A stretch of 64,000 nucleotides of DNA. It comes from Liolophura sinensis (taxonomy: Eukaryota; Mollusca; Polyplacophora; Chitonida; Chitonidae). Where the stretch lies: positions 31,839,979-31,903,978 of the forward strand of contig NC_088302.1 of the NCBI RefSeq assembly GCF_032854445.1. The letters run 5' to 3'. The stretch's first letter is position 1. Each line of letters starts with the position of its first letter. Of the stretch, positions 1-11,019 are shown piece by piece. Below the pieces are notes generated by a model. That model saw only the letters and a program-made list of their open reading frames with translations. It searched no databases and was not told the origin of the DNA. Both the position numbers and the translations under genes were made by a program.

Positions 1-1070
1 TCACACACATGAATATTATATGATGTCTGGTCAACTTGAATATCGCTTGCACACATGAATGTTATATGGCGACTTGTCACACTGCATATCGCTTTGCTAT
101 ATGGCGACTTGTCACATTGCTTATCGCTCACACACATGAATATTATATGATGTCTGGTCAACTTGAATACCGCTTGCACACATGAATGTTAGATGATGAC
201 TTGCTCACACACGTGAATGTTATATGGCGACTTGTCACACTGCATATCGCTTTGCTATATGGCGACTTGTCACATTACATATCGCTTTGATATATGGCGA
301 CTTGTCATATTGCATACTGCTCACACACATGAATATTATATGATGACGTGTCACATTGCTTATCGCTCACACACATGAATGTTATATGATGACTTGTAAC
401 ATTGTATACCGCTTACAAGCCGTCATATAACATCCACTGCATGTCGCTCACACACATGAATATTATATGATGACTTGTCACATTGCATATCGCTTACACC
501 TAAATATTATATCATGACTTGTCACAATGCATATCGCTCACACGCATAGATGTTATATGGCGCCTTGTCACATTGCATATCGCTTGCATACATGAAGATT
601 ATACGATGATTTGTCACCATGCATATCGCTCACACACATGGATGTTATACGATGATTTGTCACAATGCATATCACTTACACATATGAATATTATATGATG
701 ACTTGTCACATTGCATATCGCTCACACACATGGATGTTAGATGATGACTTGTCACATTGCATATCGCTCAAACACATGGATGTTATATGATGACTTGTCA
801 CATTGCATATCGCTCAAACACATGGATGTTATATGATGACTTGTCACATTGCATATCACTGACACACATGAATATTACATGGTGACTTGTCATATTGCAT
901 ATTGTTTACACACATGAATATTATATGATGACTTCCCACACTGCATGTCACTTGAACACATGAATATTATATGATGAGTTGTCACATAACATATCGCTTA
1001 AACACATGAATATTATATGATGAGATGTCACATTACATATCGCTTACAAATATGTCACATGGCAATTTAT
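1..1070. repeat. 46-bp tandem satellite, truncated by left edge
   Basis: About 22 head-to-tail copies of a 46-bp unit. Each holds a core like ATGATGACTTGTCACATTGC followed by ATATCGCT and then CACACACATGAATATTATAT. Adjacent copies near 753 and 799 are exactly 46 bp apart. Copies vary between GATGTTATAT and GAATATTATAT and decay towards 1070. The array is already in progress at base 1, so its full length is unknown. I see no coding potential. It is a minisatellite or short satellite of unknown function. Confidence 0.95.
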
Positions 1071-2099
1071 TAAATTTCTTATGGTTTACAAACATGTAAC
1101 AATTTCTCACATGTAATACGTCATCAGCCCACACGATTCATATCACGATTTATCATATATAGCACTATATATCTTTCATTAATGTTGCAAATGAATTTCA
1201 TTATATCACAAACAGCAATTGAGTTTCTAGCGAAAGGCTGTCAGATCCAGCCCTCTGGTGCATGCAGCTGCTGGATTGGGGTGGTGAACAGTTTTACCGG
1301 ATCAAGTACTTAATAACGAATTAACATTTATCCAGGCAGTGTTCGGGCCGCCATTTCCGGGTGTTTTCGAACACTATGAACATCAAAATCCCATAAATAG
1401 TGACAACAGGAAGGTTTCCCATGTAAGGTCTGGCTTAATACATACAGGCGGACTGACAGAACAATACACATTATTATGCCTTATGCACACATGCGTCAAG
1501 CCTCTACTTTGCACACTGCGACTATTTTAACTTGACTTCTAAGTAATTTATACAAGGCACTTCTGTCGGCCTTTGATAACCCCATAGATATGTCCTGATG
1601 ATCTAACAATGCACTCTACGCTATATATAGCCAACTGTTACCTCGCAAATAGTGAAACCAACCATACCTAACTTATACGGCCAGCTAACCGTAAACGTAT
1701 CCATGTGAGACCTCTCTGATAACATGAACAGAAAAGTCATGGCTTAAGTCGTTAACAGAAAGTACTAGTCCCAGTCTCCACTGTAGTAGATATTCACGTG
1801 TTGCCGATTTTGCCATATAGTTGGCGCAGTAATACTTCAACGCTCGCACACTTTTTTAAACATCACCATACCTGAGTAATTCTGCTTCATGTGCAGCATA
1901 CAATATTGATCCCACATCAATCAATTAGCGAGTCAATCAATCAATTCACTTTCCTCTCGTCCAACCTAAATTAAGGAATAACGCCACGAACCATCATTCT
2001 CGGCTTTAAAGCTCGTGTTTGCATGTTTCAAGATCATAAGTACTTTGCGTGGTTGAAAAAAAATACTGACATTTTTTTAACGTATTCTGTGATGGCCCG
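1071..2099. other. Unassigned AT-rich stretch
   Basis: I see no convincing exon, RNA gene or repeat. The longest open frame, at 1339-1530 on the plus strand, has no recognisable domain and no clear splice context. I treat it as chance. Confidence 0.5.
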
Positions 2100-2990
2100 G
2101 AAGTTGTAGATCACGTGATACCCCTAGCGTGGGTGAAGACAAAATGGCCACCCAAGGACGAAGGACTGGGGAAAACATTTCGTGATGGACACTTCATCCC
2201 TGATCAGTAAGCCCTGGTTGTACAAGAAAAGATCCCGTAAGCTGTAAAGAAATACACAGACTGTCTGGAAAGCAGAAAAATTACAAATCCAACGAATAGG
2301 CTACACCGCGATTCAAAATATCCATTTCGCTATGGCTGCTATAACATAACGAAACCATTTCTTCTTTCACCCTCGCCGTTTATTACTAAAGTTACGTGAT
2401 CTATTGGTTCCGGGCCGCCTTACGGAAAAACGTCAATGGCATACTACTGCGAGTAGGTTTAATGCTATCGTCATGACGAAATTAAATGAAATGAAATTAC
2501 ATGCGGTTTTGTAAGATAAGAAGTGACGAGTGTCAACTGCACTGTCAAACAAATAAATGACGCATTCAACGAAAGAGCATTAGCAGTCTATCTGTAGTGT
2601 TTTCTCACAGCTGGAAAGAGTCTTAGGCTGTGGTATTATTCTGTAGGAAGAATCGGAAGTTGAGGGTCAAACGACCACACTTTCTTCTCGAAAACAAAAT
2701 GGCCGCCCAATGTTGAAGCATTTGGGAAAAGGTCACATTTGCCACTTCGCTAGCGACCAGTAAGGCCTAATTGTACAAAATAGCATCAAGAAAACTCTGC
2801 AGAAATACTCAGACTATCTTGAAAGCTGAAAATTATTTCAATCCAATGGACACAAGATCGCTGACAGCGATTCAAAAATAAGCACTTTCCCGTGCAATAA
2901 CGTTGGGAGGACCGTTTTCTTCGCCTACGCCGTTTGTTGCTAAGGCGATCACGTGGTCTCTAGCTTCAGATCCGTTTTACAGAACAAAAA
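2100..2990. repeat. Diverged direct duplication (two blocks of about 340 bp)
   Basis: Block 1 (about 2100-2440) and block 2 (about 2645-2990) align along their length in the same orientation. Shared landmarks in order are ACAAAATGGCC, GGGAAAA, CAGTAAG, TTGTACAA, AGAAATAC then CAGACT, GCGATTCAAAA, GCCGTTT and a CACGTG-like or ACGTGATC-like motif. Spacing is about 550 bp. They are either an old tandem duplication or two insertions of one repeat. Neither block keeps a long open frame. Confidence 0.7.
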
Positions 2991-5480
2991 TCTTTGAGTT
3001 GAATCATCACTGTTAGTGAGGTGGGGGGGTGTAATAATGTTTCATAATGTATTTTATATCTGTGTTTGAACGGTGTTCGTTCTAAACGATTGTAAAAACT
3101 GACAGGACTACGTACCCTAACCCTACCCCCATCCCCTCCCTCCCCCCTCTCACCCTCGCAAGGCTACACACTGAAGTCCTTTCAAATCTCGCGTGTTAAT
3201 AATGCACTTACTCAGCACCATTTAATCTTTTCTTCTCATATATAGACAGTACAATTACCCTTATTGTTGGCCTCAAGTCACATCGGCTTAAACAATTCCT
3301 GTAATCATACAACGAAGGCCTAGTCCACAAATAAAGAGCACAAACTACTGGACAGAGTACATTATGAAAACTCTTCATAAACTCCACGTTTATGATTCCG
3401 CCTTATGGCGAATATACTTTGGAACTAAAGCCTGTGGTGGATGAAAACAATACGAATAGCTAACCTGCCATCTAATGATGGAACCTTGGTGAATCGTGAA
3501 TATTCTTCATACTTTTGCCTAGTAAACACCACATCCCCAACCTGACAAATGATGACATATGGGTAAATTGTAATTCTTCACACTCTTCCCTCCTAAGTTA
3601 ACACCCCACCACAAGCAAATGGTGGAATAGTGGCAAATACCAAATATTCTCCACACTTCTTTCTGAATTAACACCTCACCCCAAGGGCAACTGGGTATCA
3701 TGCCAAATTACGAATACTGTCCACCTTCTAGTTAATCCGCTGGACATCTTAGCATGATAAATAAGCAAAGTAACTCCGAAGGAATTCACTTTGACGATGT
3801 CAATAGTTGTGAACAAGCTGTGTGAGGACGATGTTTCACTAGCTTTTTACTGGGTTTAAAAAAATGTAAAAAGAAATACTTAATGCCGGTTTAAAATACT
3901 TTGAAAGGTAGTCTTTCCGTGGACATAAACATCACTCAGATGCTGTCTTTCACTTTGAGCTATATATACATGTAGGCCTATACAGTAGGCTGCCATTAAA
4001 ATATACTTTATACATAGCTTAAGCTTAAGAGTTTCTTAATCATGCCTCACTTGGCACAATTCTCCTGAGGATGAATCGAAAATACTGAGATCGTCGAATG
4101 ATTTTTTTCGGAGTTTCTTTGCTCATTTGTCCACCCTTCTTCCCTTCATAAATTAACACCCCACGAAGCCATCCCTAAAACAATCTCCCAATCCCACACA
4201 TCATCTAAACAGTTCTACGTCTTCCCGGTGGGTATTCAATGAGGCCATCTGCCAGAGCCTGTTGTGTGGACACGACTGCCTTTCCTTGAGACTCAATCAA
4301 GGATGAACCCTGCACATAATTTGTCCGCTCTTCCCACCCAATAAGCCGAGGGGAAATTATCACAATGATTCACGTTTCTGCAGCCCTCCCCTTCTTCACA
4401 CCCCACCCATCTTCCCGAAGGCTCACTGGAGACGGGGGAAGGGGGAGGGGGCTGATGATGATGACTCGCTTCAGCCATCGCCTCATACACTGTGTAGTAG
4501 CGTGGCTTAGCCGACTGGCCTCAGCCAAACTGATGCAGTGCAACTGGATGATGGCTTGCTGGCGAACATAGGCCTATACAAAAGCCTCCAGGGTTTACAT
4601 TCTACGAGTCCCTGCCTCTGACATACGCACTTATGGAGCACAGTATTAATTATATCGTTACCAAAATACAACATGTGAATGTGTCAAGCCTGTCCTAGGA
4701 AGATGGGCGTTACGCAATACAGCGTACACAATTACAGTACACTCTGGCTCCGGACTGAAAGCGATCTAGCCATTTGTAAGGAGCCTAAAATAAAGAAAAC
4801 AGAACGATACACCAACAAAAAGCCGGTGTGTGATATAAGATATACACCTGAATGGACCTCGGGCGGCAAGGAGCTTCTGAATATTGTATCATCCACTCAT
4901 CCTAATATTCAGTACAGTACACTATAAGAAACGTACATATCAACGTGCAGGTCTGATGTTCTGAGCCATAAACCTATTACATGCATGTATAAGTATGTAC
5001 TGGGACTGGCTCCAGTGTCTCTACATATGCCATGCATATAATTTTTGTTCCAGTGTAACACGTTTTGCGCATTTCTAAGTAACTGTTGTACTTTTACCGG
5101 ATTTGGGATGAGAACATCAGGAGAGAATAAACATATATATCTGTCATTTAAAAGTTAAAAAGGTCTTCGTACGTCTCAATATACAATGGGATGGTTTAAA
5201 TGGGTTACATGTCAGTACTGTTAGAACAATAGCCTCTAGCTGTAATCCGCTGGACTGCTGGCTGAAGTATTATACTTGCTGTGTGACTGATACAGCTATA
5301 GCAGTTTTATCCAAAGCTTCATGGTAAGTTATCTGTAACTCAAGCGTTACACAGCCTGGTCAAGAGAACTAGTGCCTGTTCATATGTGTTAACATATTAC
5401 ACACCAGTAAGATAATTCACCGCAAAAACGTACATGTTTGCTTACCACAATTCTTTCCAAGCAGATCTGCTATGAAGTCC
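2991..5480. other. Unassigned intergenic DNA
   Basis: It holds a C-rich tract near 3115-3160 and a few open frames of up to 82 codons, for example 4679-4927 on the plus strand. Overlapping frames at 4293-4571 fall in low-complexity G/A-rich sequence on both strands, as expected of chance. No domain or splice-bounded exon was recognised. Confidence 0.5.
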
Positions 5481-5800
5481 GTATTGCTAAAATCCCATGG
5501 TTTTTGTGTACGATACGTCCGTAAAGAGCTAGCGCGCACAGGCCGGCTCGGTTATGAGAGGTCTGTTGACGGCGTTCAAAGAGAATGAGGGACTATAGCC
5601 AATGTAGGAGCCCAGGGATGCGGATCTGACCAGAGCCGAAAATGAGGCCCTGTCGGCTGTAGCGTTTGGGCTGTGCTGCGGATCAATATGTCACGTGACT
5701 TAGCATTTATTCCCCCGCTGTGTGTCATGCGGAGGAACGGCTGGGCTGTGCGCACGGCTGTAAGTACCGGGAAGTTTGAGTGGAACGCCGGAGCAAGATG
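5480..5800 (+). promoter_or_regulatory. GC-richer promoter-like island
   Basis: Base composition rises sharply here compared with the flanks, and CpG is frequent. A CACGTG E-box lies near 5692 (context GTCACGTGACTT). A strong splice-donor-like GGCT|GTAAGT lies at 5759/5760. An ATG at 5727 opens eleven codons up to that donor, and a second ATG lies at 5798. The combination suggests the 5' end of a plus-strand transcript. No TATA box or mapped start supports it, so this is an inference. Confidence 0.35.
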
Positions 5801-5920
5801 TTGCAGGTGAAGTTGTTGTTGTTAATCTTCTGCGTCTTCATATCTTGCACAAACAACCAGTGTGTGACACTTGACTGTACAACACACCCAGGGACCTGCG
5901 GACCAGACAATAATGATTAA
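5798..5920 (+). CDS. Possible small secreted Cys-rich peptide (40 aa)
   Basis: A 40-codon frame runs from ATG 5798 to TAA 5920. Residues 1-17 look like a signal peptide: Lys at position 5 followed by a Leu/Ile/Phe-rich hydrophobic run. The remaining 23 residues carry three cysteines (positions 22, 27 and 34) among polar residues and end in an acidic Asn/Asp tail. The frame sits at the 3' end of a GC-rich island, which fits a first exon. I do not recognise a family. A donor-like GGCT|GTAAGT at 5759 lies upstream, so this frame could instead be intronic, and short frames of this size also arise by chance. Calling it secreted rests only on composition. Confidence 0.3.
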   Translation: MLQVKLLLLIFCVFISCTNNQCVTLDCTTHPGTCGPDNND

Positions 5921-6734
5921 AGCACGACTGCTCAGCGTGATAGACGAACGCACGCATGATATAGAAATGATCACCATAAAACATCGTGGATCGTCGTTGT
6001 GGCGAGGGTTTCAATACTAATAGTAATAGTTTATCATATCAGCGCCATTAACATGGGTGTACAATGAAAACGTGTGTTGAGTTCATTCATTTTTATTTAT
6101 TTATTTATTTATTTATTGATAGGTGAGGGCAGTTGACAGCCAGCTAGTGATATATAAATGCATGACCTGAGAGCAAGACTCAATTGTTTCAATGTCATAA
6201 TAACTGTTGTATACAATTCCATGCGCTATATGAATAACGCTTTATACATTATGCGTGGTCATTTCAAGTCCGAGGGGCTGGGGCAATATTGAATTATTCA
6301 GCATATTAATAGTTGAGATACGGGCTAGGTGTACTGATGGGCCCTTTGTCAATATAACACCACTGGTTGAGGTATCATTGCCTGCACGCAGTGTCTTTGA
6401 CATAGCATGGAACATTTGAGGGAATTGACAGTAGTTTCAGCGGTACAGGGAATTTCAGCCGAAATATACCGCGAAATGGTGCAAAATTTAAAGCGACATT
6501 TAATTATAACCCGGGAAACAAAGTGAACCCATGCCATGTGAGTTTAATATTTTTGCCAATCGGCAATAAATGTTATATTTGAAGGTATTGACACCAGGGT
6601 CGGAATCACCTGGAGATATAAAGTCGTGATACGTCACGAAATGATATTAAAGCGACGTTTAATTATATGGTAAACAAAGGAACGAACGAAGTTAAAGCAT
6701 GGCGAGAAAAGAAAATTACTATGATTCAGTCAAA
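5921..6734. other. Unassigned stretch
   Basis: It contains an ATTT microsatellite near 6088-6117. Otherwise I see no exon, RNA gene or element. The frame at 6349-6537 on the minus strand has no recognisable features. Confidence 0.5.
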
Positions 6735-6972
6735 GGTTAGTTCCCTCGCTTGGCGTTCAGCATTAAGGGCATAGTGTAGCGACTGGTTGACCCGTATCAG
6801 TATTATGCTGTCGGTAAGTCGTCTCAGTGAAGCAGCACTAAATTAAAAAGCTGTGAAGATTCGTCCTGCAACAATGAGGCACATAGCATGCACTCTAAGG
6901 ACTCTTTCGTCACCATATGACTGAAAAAGTCTTAAGTACGACGTTAAACCACAAGCAATTATTCACTCACTC
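6735..6972 (+). repeat. SINE copy, family B, sense orientation
   Basis: This matches, in reverse orientation, the copies at 19,850-20,190 and 37,450-37,816. Shared pieces are CTCGCTTGGCGTTCAGCATT, GACTGGTTGACCCGTAT, GTCTCAGTGAAGCAGCACTA, CGTCCTGCAACAA and the tail AAGTACGACGTTAAACC then CACTCACTC. The tRNA-like head is missing or decayed here, so the copy is truncated at the 5' end. Confidence 0.8.
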
Positions 6973-7061
6973 TTAATTAACAGACTGCTTGATCTAAGTT
7001 GGAAATTAAAAAAAGTCTTTTATTACATTCTGTTCATGGTGTTGCATATCTCATTGATCCG

Positions 7062-7915
7062 TCGATGTGCATGCATGTTCTACTTGCGGTATAGTGTGCA
7101 TGCATGTTCTACTTGCGGTATAGTGTGCATGCATGTTGTACTTGCGGTATAGTGTGTATGCATGTTCTACTTGCGGTATAGTGTGTATGCATGTTATACT
7201 TGCGGTATAGTGTGTATGTATGTTCTACTTGCGGTATAGTGTGCATGCGTGTTCTATTTGCGGTATGGTGTGTATGCATGTTCTACTTACGGTATAGTGT
7301 GCATGCATGTTCTACTTGCAGTATAGTGTGCATAATTGCGGTGTAGTGTGCATGCATGTTCTACTTGCAGTATAGTGTGTATGCATGTTCTACTTGCGAT
7401 ATAGTGTGCATGCATGTTCTACTTGCGGTATAGTGTGCATGCATGTTCTACTTGTGGTATAGTGTGTATGCATGTTCTACTTGCGGTATAGTGTGCATGC
7501 ATGTTCTACTTGCGGTATAGTGTGTATGCATGTTCTACTTACGGTATAGTGTGCATGCATGTTCTATTTGCGGTATAGTGTGGATGCATGTTCTACTTGC
7601 AGTATAGTGTGCACGCATATTCTACTTGCGGTATAGTGTGTATGCATGTTCTACTTACGGTATAGTGGGCATGCATGTTTTACTTGCGGTATAGTGTGCA
7701 TACGTGCGGTAAAGTGTGCATGCATATTCTACTCGCGGTATAGTGTGCATGCATGTTCTACTTGCGGTATAGTGTGCATGCATGTTCTACTTGCGGTATA
7801 GTGTGCATGCATGTTCCACTTGCAGTAAAGTGTGCACGCATGTTCTACCTGCAATATAGTGTGCATGCATGTTCTACTTGCGGTATAGTGTGCATGCATG
7901 TTCTACGTGCAGTAT
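7062..7915. repeat. 29-bp tandem array
   Basis: About 29 copies of a unit combining GTGTGCATGCATG and TTCTACTTGCGGTATA. Some copies are shortened (near 7331 and 7708), giving irregular spacing. The TGTGCATGCATG stretches alternate purine and pyrimidine over 10-12 bp in each copy. There are no open frames of note. It is a minisatellite. Confidence 0.95.
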
Positions 7916-8750
7916 AGTACAAACAAATGAAACATATGTACACACATCCAAAGAATTATTGTCAATAATGCTATAGATTATCCCATATAATGCATCAACT
8001 TATTTTATTTCAACCAGATGTGATGATATATAGACTGACTGGCTGATTGATCCGCTTGGTGTTAAACGCTGTGTTCAAAAATTGTATGTGCATTTTACAT
8101 GCATTTGTGAATGGCATGATTAAACAGATGGGATAAGTCATATAATACTTCAAACTGTTGCAGCTGGTATTGCAATGCCAGTAGATTTACATGGTTTTTT
8201 TTTTACCTATTGTCCAATACGGCGCCTCCACTGGGTATCATTGATTTCAAATCTGCATCCCACATGCAAAGTTCGAGCGTTTTATCGCATATGCAAGACT
8301 TTGTAGTATGTTAAAGCTTTTCCCGCCGTCGGACATTTTCAGAGCGAGACAACCTCCGATATATAGGGTAGATATACCTTGCACTCGCCGCCATGTTGGG
8401 TATGTTATACAAAAGAAGTTCATGTTCAAGCCAATACACGTGGTGAACAACAGACTCCAGACGAGACGACGGAATCATTTTGTTTGAGAAAACTCATGGC
8501 CGAAAGTGGAAACCATAACTACATTTCCCAGCGCAACGTTCACACTGAACTGAGCATTATTCTCTTGCAATGAATGAGCACTACGTACGTTTATCAGTTT
8601 GCACACAAAAAATACTTCAGCAGAGACGACGGAATTATTTTATTGGAGATTCACCATAGTGAAGACATACTCCAGGAGAGACACCGAATGTCATTCCAAT
8701 GAACGACAGGCCAGAGTTATGCCCGATTTAGACTTCACTCAAAAAAAGCA
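7916..8750. other. Unassigned stretch with a short internal duplication
   Basis: Two related segments, near 8450-8480 and 8615-8645, share GAGACGACGGAAT then ATTTT. This looks like an old local repeat. The open frames at 8247-8573 overlap on both strands and show no domain. Confidence 0.45.
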
Positions 8751-8751
8751 A

Positions 8752-8915
8752 ATGTGTTAGATTTAAAGCAAAGTCTGTTAACTCTGTGATGCTAGAATGT
8801 ATTTAGCTATTGTAGCAGATTGTTCTGTTAAATATAACACACATATTCTATTAATTCAGTATAACCATTCTATTGGACTAACATGATATTATGTTCAATA
8901 TGACACAATGTTGTG
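8752..8915 (+). repeat. Unclassified interspersed repeat, copy 1
   Basis: About 160 bp matching the reverse complement of 14,885-15,045. Shared landmarks are AAGTCTGTT, GTGATGCTAGAATGTATT, GCAGATT, TCTGTT then AATATAACACA, CCTATTAATTCA or TCTATTAATTCA, and GACTAACA. Two copies in opposite orientation 6 kb apart indicate a dispersed element. I see no terminal inverted repeats or coding capacity. Confidence 0.65.
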
Positions 8916-10094
8916 TTATAATAACAGAAAACATTCTAGTAGAAAACAGGCTTGAGAGTTTATGCAGGGAATCTTCCCCATTAATCACATCGTGGAAGTT
9001 GTACTGGTCTGGGTGTAATATAGTGAGCTCGATCGGAATTGCGGGAAATTTTAGCGACCTTTATCCTATTGCCTGAGCCTGTCAATTACGATCGAAGGTC
9101 CCTGGAAAGTAATTTTAACCGCTAGTTAGGTTCAGAACAGAGGTCAAAATGTTTCCCTAGTTCCTCGATTTTGCCAGCCTGTACCTGAAAAGCCAACATG
9201 GCATTTGCCAAAGCTAATGCACACCACACTTATCCAATTTACCTAAAAACCTCCCCCCCCACACGCCTCCTCCCGCTGCCTTCCCTCCCCTCTCTTTATA
9301 CTCCATTCCCACTGTGTCCCCTCCCATTAACCCTATAACTTCAGTCATTAACTGCTCCCCATAGATAATTGATTTTGGGTGGTGTATTGTCTTATTATCC
9401 TATTATCACCAGGCGTGTCTTCTTTCGTATTACCACACCCTCTAAAGCGATCCTTGTCCTAAATACGGATGGACGGGGGAGAAAGAGGGTTGTCGTGTAA
9501 CTTGGGTACACCCAGCTTCAGTATTCAATGACAGTGTGTGTACTTACAGCATGCACTTGGGTCTCAGATGTCTGAAGAGTGTTTGGCGCAAGGTTATGAC
9601 AAACACACGTTGTCGCCTACAGCAGAGGTGTCAAACGACGTAAATCCACCAAGCGATTTTTTTTAGGGGAGGTAATTCTATTCACTGCAAGGAACCTCGT
9701 TGTTAGATAAACTTTTCCCAGTGAACATATGTACTCTGGTACACTCTGCAAACATGCAACTGCACCCTTGTGCTGTAAAAGCCAGCTCGACCCACTGCTA
9801 AATACATGATTTGCATAAAACGAGCGTTCCGCACACTGTAAAACCCCCATGCATGCAAGCAAGCACACACGTGACTAAATATTCCATCTAATTTTCATGA
9901 AAAATTGAATGAGATTATTCTGTTCTTTTTCATAAACCAAGAAAAAAAAACACAAACAATTTCAAATATCGCCTTTTTTGAACATTCTTCTCTTGTTCTA
10001 CAATCTATGTAGCCAAATTATAAGCTGGCCTATAAATTTGTTTCTCTGTTGCGGCGTATTTATCTTATACATCATTAAATGACGGCGCACAGTC
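8916..10094. other. Unassigned stretch
   Basis: It contains a C-rich run at 9248-9300 and scattered short frames, none with a recognisable domain. The 83-codon minus frame at 9617-9868 has no splice context. Confidence 0.5.
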
Positions 10095-10927
10095 TCTTAA
10101 AGGATTGGTGTCCGGATTTAGCAACCTGTCCTAAGTATAAAGATTATAACCTGTTTAACAGTATGTTACCAGGAGGGTCTCTAACAAACTTAATTACGAC
10201 TTTAAATCCACCAAAATCAACAGATTTACTGCCCTAGCCGATCTCCAACCGGCCACCCGGTACTGCTCAGCGAGTGACGTCATAGATGGCCAACCCAAGT
10301 CTAGCTAGCCTATATAACCTGGGAATTCGTATCAAGAAGATGTCATTTTCCGGATGGATTCTAGCTACACAGAAGCAAATATACTGCCGTATTAAAGTAT
10401 GTTGTATATATTTAAAACATAATTTTTCCTCTCTGCTGTTAAAATTTAGCTGCCCACCAGGATTTCTTATCCCAACTCATGCCACCCCGCAAAGATCTAG
10501 CTCTGTTTGGTGGGTATAAAACCCTTCCGTCTTGTGGTGTGAATCTACGCTTTCCTGAGGGCCAAATCGTCTGGAAACTTAAAAAAAAACTAACTCCAGG
10601 GTTTTTCGACGACCTGTTTTCACAACCGTATGCAGAATAGCAAACCATTTCGTGGAGAAATTTGATATTCTTCTTGTCAATTGTGTGGCCTTTTAACGCT
10701 AAACTAAATGGCGAAGCTCTGACAGCTCGTAAAGGTTGGAGTTGTATGACGTCATACCGAGTGTTGTCGGAAAAGATGCATAAACCTACCTAACATCCAG
10801 TAATTTTAATGATATATTACTAAGATTAATGTACTTTTTCACAACATTTTTTTACACTCAATTTAACAATATATACAGGGGTAGCTAATTGAGAATAAAT
10901 AACCAATCTGGACACTAAACCTTTAAC
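10095..10927. mobile_element. Putative non-autonomous DNA transposon with TTAA flanks
   Basis: The left end TTAAAGGATTGGTGTCC matches the reverse complement of the right end (TTAAAGGTTTAGTGTCC) over about 20 of 23 positions. The inverted ends begin at TTAA on both sides. TTAA is the target duplication typical of piggyBac-type transposons, though the adjoining AGG is not their usual terminus. The 830-bp interior has no transposase-like frame. It contains TGACGTCAT-like motifs near both ends (about 10,275 and 10,748). I infer a MITE-like or internally deleted element. Confidence 0.5.
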
Positions 10928-11019
10928 TAAACTTTATTTATTTGACTGTTTGACGCGAGCTATAATTTGAAGGACTCAAATGATCTTTTAAACAAGCACT
11001 GACTTCGACATATTGGATT

